NCBI GenBank assembly: GCA_016203755.1
Contig: JACQMD010000151.1
Coordinates: 1-9,498 of the forward strand
Origin: Candidatus Roizmanbacteria bacterium
Lineage (GTDB): Bacteria; Patescibacteriota; Microgenomatia; GCA-001788215; 2-01-FULL-40-14
Length of the DNA: 9,498 bases
Reading direction: 5' to 3'
Positions 7,010 to 9,498 of the stretch are shown one piece after another; the first letter of the stretch is position 1, and each line of letters opens with the position of its first letter. Below the pieces are notes generated by a model, which was given only the letters and a program-made list of their open reading frames with translations, was not told the DNA's origin and searched no databases. A program made the position numbers and the translations under genes.

Positions 7010-7264
7010 GTGAAAAGAGTACAACTAAATCCATTAGTCCAACACAGTATCATCATACCACTTGCTTTTATAGTTTTGCTTGTTATGGTGATCTTCCTCA
7101 CAAGCTATCTCTCTCAACAACCAACACCAATACCAAAAGCAGTTGAACAGAGTGATAACGTGTCAGTTCCTGAGCCGACTATAGACTGGGGTGGACCAAT
7201 GGAAGATGTCAATAACGACTCGATTATTGACGAGCGCGATGCAGCACTTATGACGCATGAATAA
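7010..7264 (+). CDS. Small membrane-anchored protein with a single dockerin-type calcium loop
   Basis: This 84-residue protein starts at GTG; no other usable start lies upstream before the in-frame TGA at 6992. A basic N-terminus precedes one hydrophobic helix (about 13-34). An external Pro-rich stalk (about 35-62) follows, and then D66VNNDSIIDERD77. That stretch has the spacing of an EF-hand loop (positions 1, 3, 5, 9 and 12 are D, N, D, D and D) followed by AALM, as in one half of a type I dockerin (DxNxDxxxxxxDxxxL). A full dockerin has two such halves, so this is a half, either a remnant or a distinct Ca-binding tether. It begins 21 bases after gene A. Its last eight bases, ATGAATAA, contain the start codon of gene B, so the two are probably translationally coupled. 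The function is unknown. Confidence 0.75.
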   Translation: MKRVQLNPLVQHSIIIPLAFIVLLVMVIFLTSYLSQQPTPIPKAVEQSDNVSVPEPTIDWGGPMEDVNNDSIIDERDAALMTHE

Positions 7265-9020
7265 ATTATTATTACTGGCCAGTCTACTTCTTTATCTTTA
7301 CTTAATCACATTACCACAAGAGTCTATTGTGAATGCGCAGAGCACAAAAAATATTCCTGTTCTTGAACTGCGATATTTTCCCCTGGTCAATGGAAGACTT
7401 GATCCGAACAAAACAGGCATGAATTTGACCTATAACGAAATTAAGTCAAAAGTTGACAGAATGAGAGATGAAGCAAGTGTAGTTCTTCGCGAAGGAAGCA
7501 GATACCATGGATATAAAACTCCTACCGCTGTGCCTTCTCTTGATTATACTGTTGTTGAGACAAAAGAATTTCTCGTGCCTGTTCCCCGCTCGAATAATCA
7601 AATCCCCTGGAATCCCGGATGGTACCGGCCTGACTACTACCAAATATTATCTGATTTGAATATCTGTGATTATGTTGAAAATCGCGGTATAAAACAGGTG
7701 TGGATGTGGGGATATCACTGGGGTGATATAGAACCGGCAGAATCAAATATGGCCGGACCGTACGGAGATATCAGCAATAGCGAAAAGATTCCAGACATGC
7801 CGGTATGTAGTAAAACCTACGTACTGTATAACTACAATTATGCCCGGGAAACACCTGAGGCAGTCCATGACCATATGCATCAGTTTGAAGTAGTACTGGG
7901 TTATATGGATTACACCCTATTCTGGGCAAATTTTGTCAGACCATATGGCAGCCCAACGCAAGTGAACGCGTGCGGGTGGACTCATATAGCTCCAAATACT
8001 ACGGTGAGTGGTGATTATTACAGTAGTACAAGTTTGCAAACTGATTGCGAGGATTGGCGGCCTGATCGAACAGGAACAGTACAAACGGCTAACTGTACTC
8101 TTTGGGGTTGTACGGAAATAGGGTTTTATCAATGGTGGATGCAAAATCATCCTGGAAAAAACAACGGGTTGACCTATCAGGGAAAATTGCTTCGAAACTG
8201 GTGGGATGCAACGTACGATATCGATGAATTCCTAAGGATTGGACGATCTCTTGTTGTACCAGATCCAACCACCCCCACACCAACTCCGCCCAATTTTATT
8301 ATCCCAACCAATGTGCAATTTATCGACCATTTACAGCGAACTGAGAGCAAACCCTTTGATGCATCACTCGGTACCGGGTCATGGAGTATATTCTCCAATT
8401 TAAATACCGGCTTTTTTACTGCAACGTTTAATCCCGTGACCATTGGGTCATACAAACTGTATTTTTGGAATGTTGATCGTCCTGAAGATTATACGATTGA
8501 CTTTTACCGGTCTGGCTCTCTTGTTCAAACCATACAGGATCAAAATGGACTTGCCAATTTGGTACCCGCTTCCGAAAATCCGGCAATCCTAGTAAAAGCG
8601 TATTCTCTCAACTCTCAGAAAAGTATTGATGAAATTAGATTCACCATTAATAAGTACAGAAATGATGGAAGTAGTGGAACCGGACAAATAAATTTTATAG
8701 AGTTTGCCCTCTATAGCAATGTAACCACTCCTACATCGACTCCTATTGTCCCTACCAGGACCCCTACTCCCACTTCTGTTCTTCCAACCGCAACGCGCAC
8801 TCCTACAGCAACTCCCACCCGCACGCCAACACGTACTCCAACCCCCACACCTGTTACTCCCGGGGATACCAATGGCGATGGAGATGTGGATCTGTCTGAC
8901 TTGACAACGCTCCTGACTGACTTTGGTAAATCAGGAAGCACACTACCGGGAGATGTTGATGGCGATGGAGATGTTGACCTCACAGATCTCACTACCCTTT
9001 TGACCAATTTTGGGAGATAA
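7257..9020 (+). CDS. Secreted protein B: A-family core, beta-sandwich and C-terminal dockerin
   Basis: This 587-residue multidomain exported protein has a signal peptide at 1-27 (VNA-QS). The core (about 32-332) is paralogous to protein A and keeps R82YHGYK, VWMWGYH (148-154), E159PAES, H204DHMHQFE211, CGWTH (239-243), CEDWRPD (264-270), CTLWGC (280-285) and RNWW (313-316). Its only six cysteines (137, 184, 239, 264, 280, 285) align with those of A. A Thr/Pro linker (336-347) leads to a beta-rich region (about 350-487) that may be a jelly-roll or carbohydrate-binding module; this is inferred from strand-like alternation only. A long Thr/Pro/Arg linker (490-534) then leads to a dockerin (535-587). 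The dockerin has two calcium loops, D537TNGDGDVDLSD548 and D566VDGDGDVDLTD577, each followed by LTTLLT. A dockerin should bind a cohesin on another surface protein, but none is present here. The start overlaps the previous gene by eight bases. Confidence 0.9.
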   Translation: MNKLLLLASLLLYLYLITLPQESIVNAQSTKNIPVLELRYFPLVNGRLDPNKTGMNLTYNEIKSKVDRMRDEASVVLREGSRYHGYKTPTAVPSLDYTVVETKEFLVPVPRSNNQIPWNPGWYRPDYYQILSDLNICDYVENRGIKQVWMWGYHWGDIEPAESNMAGPYGDISNSEKIPDMPVCSKTYVLYNYNYARETPEAVHDHMHQFEVVLGYMDYTLFWANFVRPYGSPTQVNACGWTHIAPNTTVSGDYYSSTSLQTDCEDWRPDRTGTVQTANCTLWGCTEIGFYQWWMQNHPGKNNGLTYQGKLLRNWWDATYDIDEFLRIGRSLVVPDPTTPTPTPPNFIIPTNVQFIDHLQRTESKPFDASLGTGSWSIFSNLNTGFFTATFNPVTIGSYKLYFWNVDRPEDYTIDFYRSGSLVQTIQDQNGLANLVPASENPAILVKAYSLNSQKSIDEIRFTINKYRNDGSSGTGQINFIEFALYSNVTTPTSTPIVPTRTPTPTSVLPTATRTPTATPTRTPTRTPTPTPVTPGDTNGDGDVDLSDLTTLLTDFGKSGSTLPGDVDGDGDVDLTDLTTLLTNFGR

Positions 9021-9026
9021 AAATTA

Positions 9027-9123
9027 ACATCCTAAGAACCTAAGAATCGAAGATCCTAATAATAGTCTTACAAACTATTCTTGTTTTTCATTTGGATCTT
9101 GGGATCTTCGGTTCTTTGGATCT
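9027..9123. repeat. Two facing arrays of a degenerate 8-nt repeat
   Basis: The left array (9027-9058) reads ACATCCTA, AGAACCTA, AGAATCGA, AGATCCTA. The right array (9092-9123) reads TTGGATCT, TGGGATCT, TCGGTTCT, TTGGATCT, the reverse complement of the same motif (consensus AGATCCnA). The gap between them holds a small hairpin, AATAGT (9061-9066) with ACTATT (9074-9079). The 8-nt period has no coding reason, since the region is intergenic. Confidence 0.8.
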
Positions 9124-9132
9124 TTTCTTTTC
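9035..9132 (+). terminator. Probable terminator of the envelope operon
   Basis: Arms 9035-9056 and 9102-9123 pair over 22 bases with two mismatches and one G-U pair. The 45-base loop contains a further 6-bp hairpin. The stem runs into the T-rich TCTTTTCTTTTC (9121-9132). It starts 14 bases after the stop of gene B and ends just before the next promoter. A run of five A's before the left arm would give a U tract in the opposite direction as well. Confidence 0.6.
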
Positions 9133-9136
9133 ATAC

Positions 9137-9166
9137 TGGACAGAGAATAGGAAAATTCTCTATACT
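9137..9166 (+). promoter_or_regulatory. Promoter of the beta-propeller gene
   Basis: TGGACA (9137-9142, five of six), an 18-base spacer and TATACT (9161-9166, five of six) form a good sigma-70-type promoter. Eleven bases separate the -10 box from the ATG at 9178, so the predicted leader is about five bases and has no room for a Shine-Dalgarno sequence. Confidence 0.65.
9142..9161. promoter_or_regulatory. Candidate operator inside the promoter
   Basis: AGAGAAT (9142-9148) and ATTCTCT (9155-9161) form a perfect 7-bp inverted repeat with a 6-base centre. It exactly fills the spacer between -35 and -10 and overlaps one base of each box. A dimeric regulator bound here would block RNA polymerase. 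The regulator is unknown. Confidence 0.45.
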
Positions 9167-9177
9167 AAGCAAAGCGT

Positions 9178-9498
9178 ATGAAATCTCCCGGAGTATATCT
9201 TCTAGTCGGAATGTCTCTTTTTCTCCTTACTGGTACATTAGTTGTATTCTGGGAGCAAAGACCAAAGACTACTCCCCAGGGAGAAGTAGCAAGTAGCACC
9301 GTGTATGCACAGGGAATAAATTGTGATCAACAATATCCCAACAGCTGGCCGCAGGTTGCCCATGATGCACAGAGGACGGGATATTCTCCAGATAATCTAG
9401 GAAATAATGTCAATAACATCATCTGGAAGCATTCTTTTAAACCTGATCGGTTGTATCCGCAAGTGCAAGGGATTGTGTACTGCAATATGGTATATGTG
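9178..9498 (+). CDS. Membrane-anchored PQQ-type beta-propeller protein, 3' end outside the window
   Basis: From the ATG at 9178 the frame stays open for 107 codons to the window edge. The first 30 or so residues hold a hydrophobic helix (about 7-24) serving as signal peptide or anchor. A polar stretch follows, and then NSWPQVAHDAQRTGYSPDNL. The phrase 'W-P-x-x-x-H-D-x-Q-R-T-G' followed by a short spacer, 'W', and a 'V-x-G-x-V-Y' type strand (here QVQGIVYCNMVYV) is typical of the first blade of PQQ/BamB-like beta-propeller repeats in exported proteins. Such proteins act as binding scaffolds or, rarely, as quinone enzymes; the function cannot be told from one blade. It has its own promoter and candidate operator and is separated from the operon by a terminator, so it is probably a separate transcript. 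Confidence 0.75.
   Translation, partial: MKSPGVYLLVGMSLFLLTGTLVVFWEQRPKTTPQGEVASSTVYAQGINCDQQYPNSWPQVAHDAQRTGYSPDNLGNNVNNIIWKHSFKPDRLYPQVQGIVYCNMVYV

Noticed and set aside
8725..8860. Repetitive ACTCC/ACxCC stretch that could be taken for a repeat array or CRISPR
   Set aside because: The period is that of Thr-Pro codon pairs inside an open frame; there are no constant repeats with unique spacers. I saw no CRISPR array in the window.
8711..9007. Minus-strand 98-codon frame rich in Val, Gly and Ser
   Set aside because: It is the complement of the Thr/Pro linker and dockerin repeats; its repetitiveness is a shadow of those codons.
9081..9296. 71-codon + strand frame across the terminator and promoter
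   Set aside because: It starts inside the terminator loop, runs through the promoter and overlaps the beta-propeller gene in another frame.

Overview
This window looks like a piece of a bacterial chromosome from the Candidate Phyla Radiation (Patescibacteria), most likely Microgenomates-like. That placement is an inference from gene content and style: a short Rho lacking the usual N-terminal helical domain, a LysM/M23 peptidase, a UbiA-type prenyltransferase next to a GT-C glycosyltransferase, and secreted proteins with Thr/Pro linkers and a dockerin. Several genes have no clear Shine-Dalgarno sequence. Stops are ordinary TAA/TGA, so the UGA-recoded CPR lineages are unlikely. A Chloroflexi relative cannot be excluded without a database search.

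Left part (1-2760). A tRNA-Ala(CGC) lies on the + strand at 22-92 and converges on two minus-strand genes. These are a membrane-anchored LysM-LysM-M23 peptidoglycan hydrolase (96-1247) and transcription termination factor Rho (1463-2677). Each minus-strand gene has its own recognisable sigma-70-type promoter.

Middle and right part (2812-9020). Five tightly packed + strand genes form a probable operon. It opens from a promoter whose -35 box overlaps the -35 box of the divergent rho promoter. The order is: a UbiA-family polyprenyl-phosphate transferase resembling decaprenyl-phosphate phosphoribosyltransferase; a GT39/PMT-like GT-C glycosyltransferase; secreted unknown protein A; a small membrane protein carrying one dockerin-type calcium loop; and secreted unknown protein B. 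A and B are paralogues that share a cysteine-, histidine- and tryptophan-rich core of about 300 residues. B adds a predicted beta-sandwich, a Thr/Pro linker and a two-repeat dockerin. The operon seems to link lipid-carried sugar assembly with surface proteins; this is an inference from gene order.

Right end (9021-9498). An 8-nt-periodic inverted repeat that probably acts as a terminator is followed by a strong promoter holding a candidate operator. A membrane-anchored PQQ-type beta-propeller protein then runs off the window.

The most interesting items are the A/B protein family with six invariant cysteines and an HxxxHQxE motif, the tiny membrane-tethered half-dockerin translated into B through an 8-base overlap, the shared-(-35) divergent promoter, and three promoters placed so close to start codons that the mRNAs would be almost leaderless.
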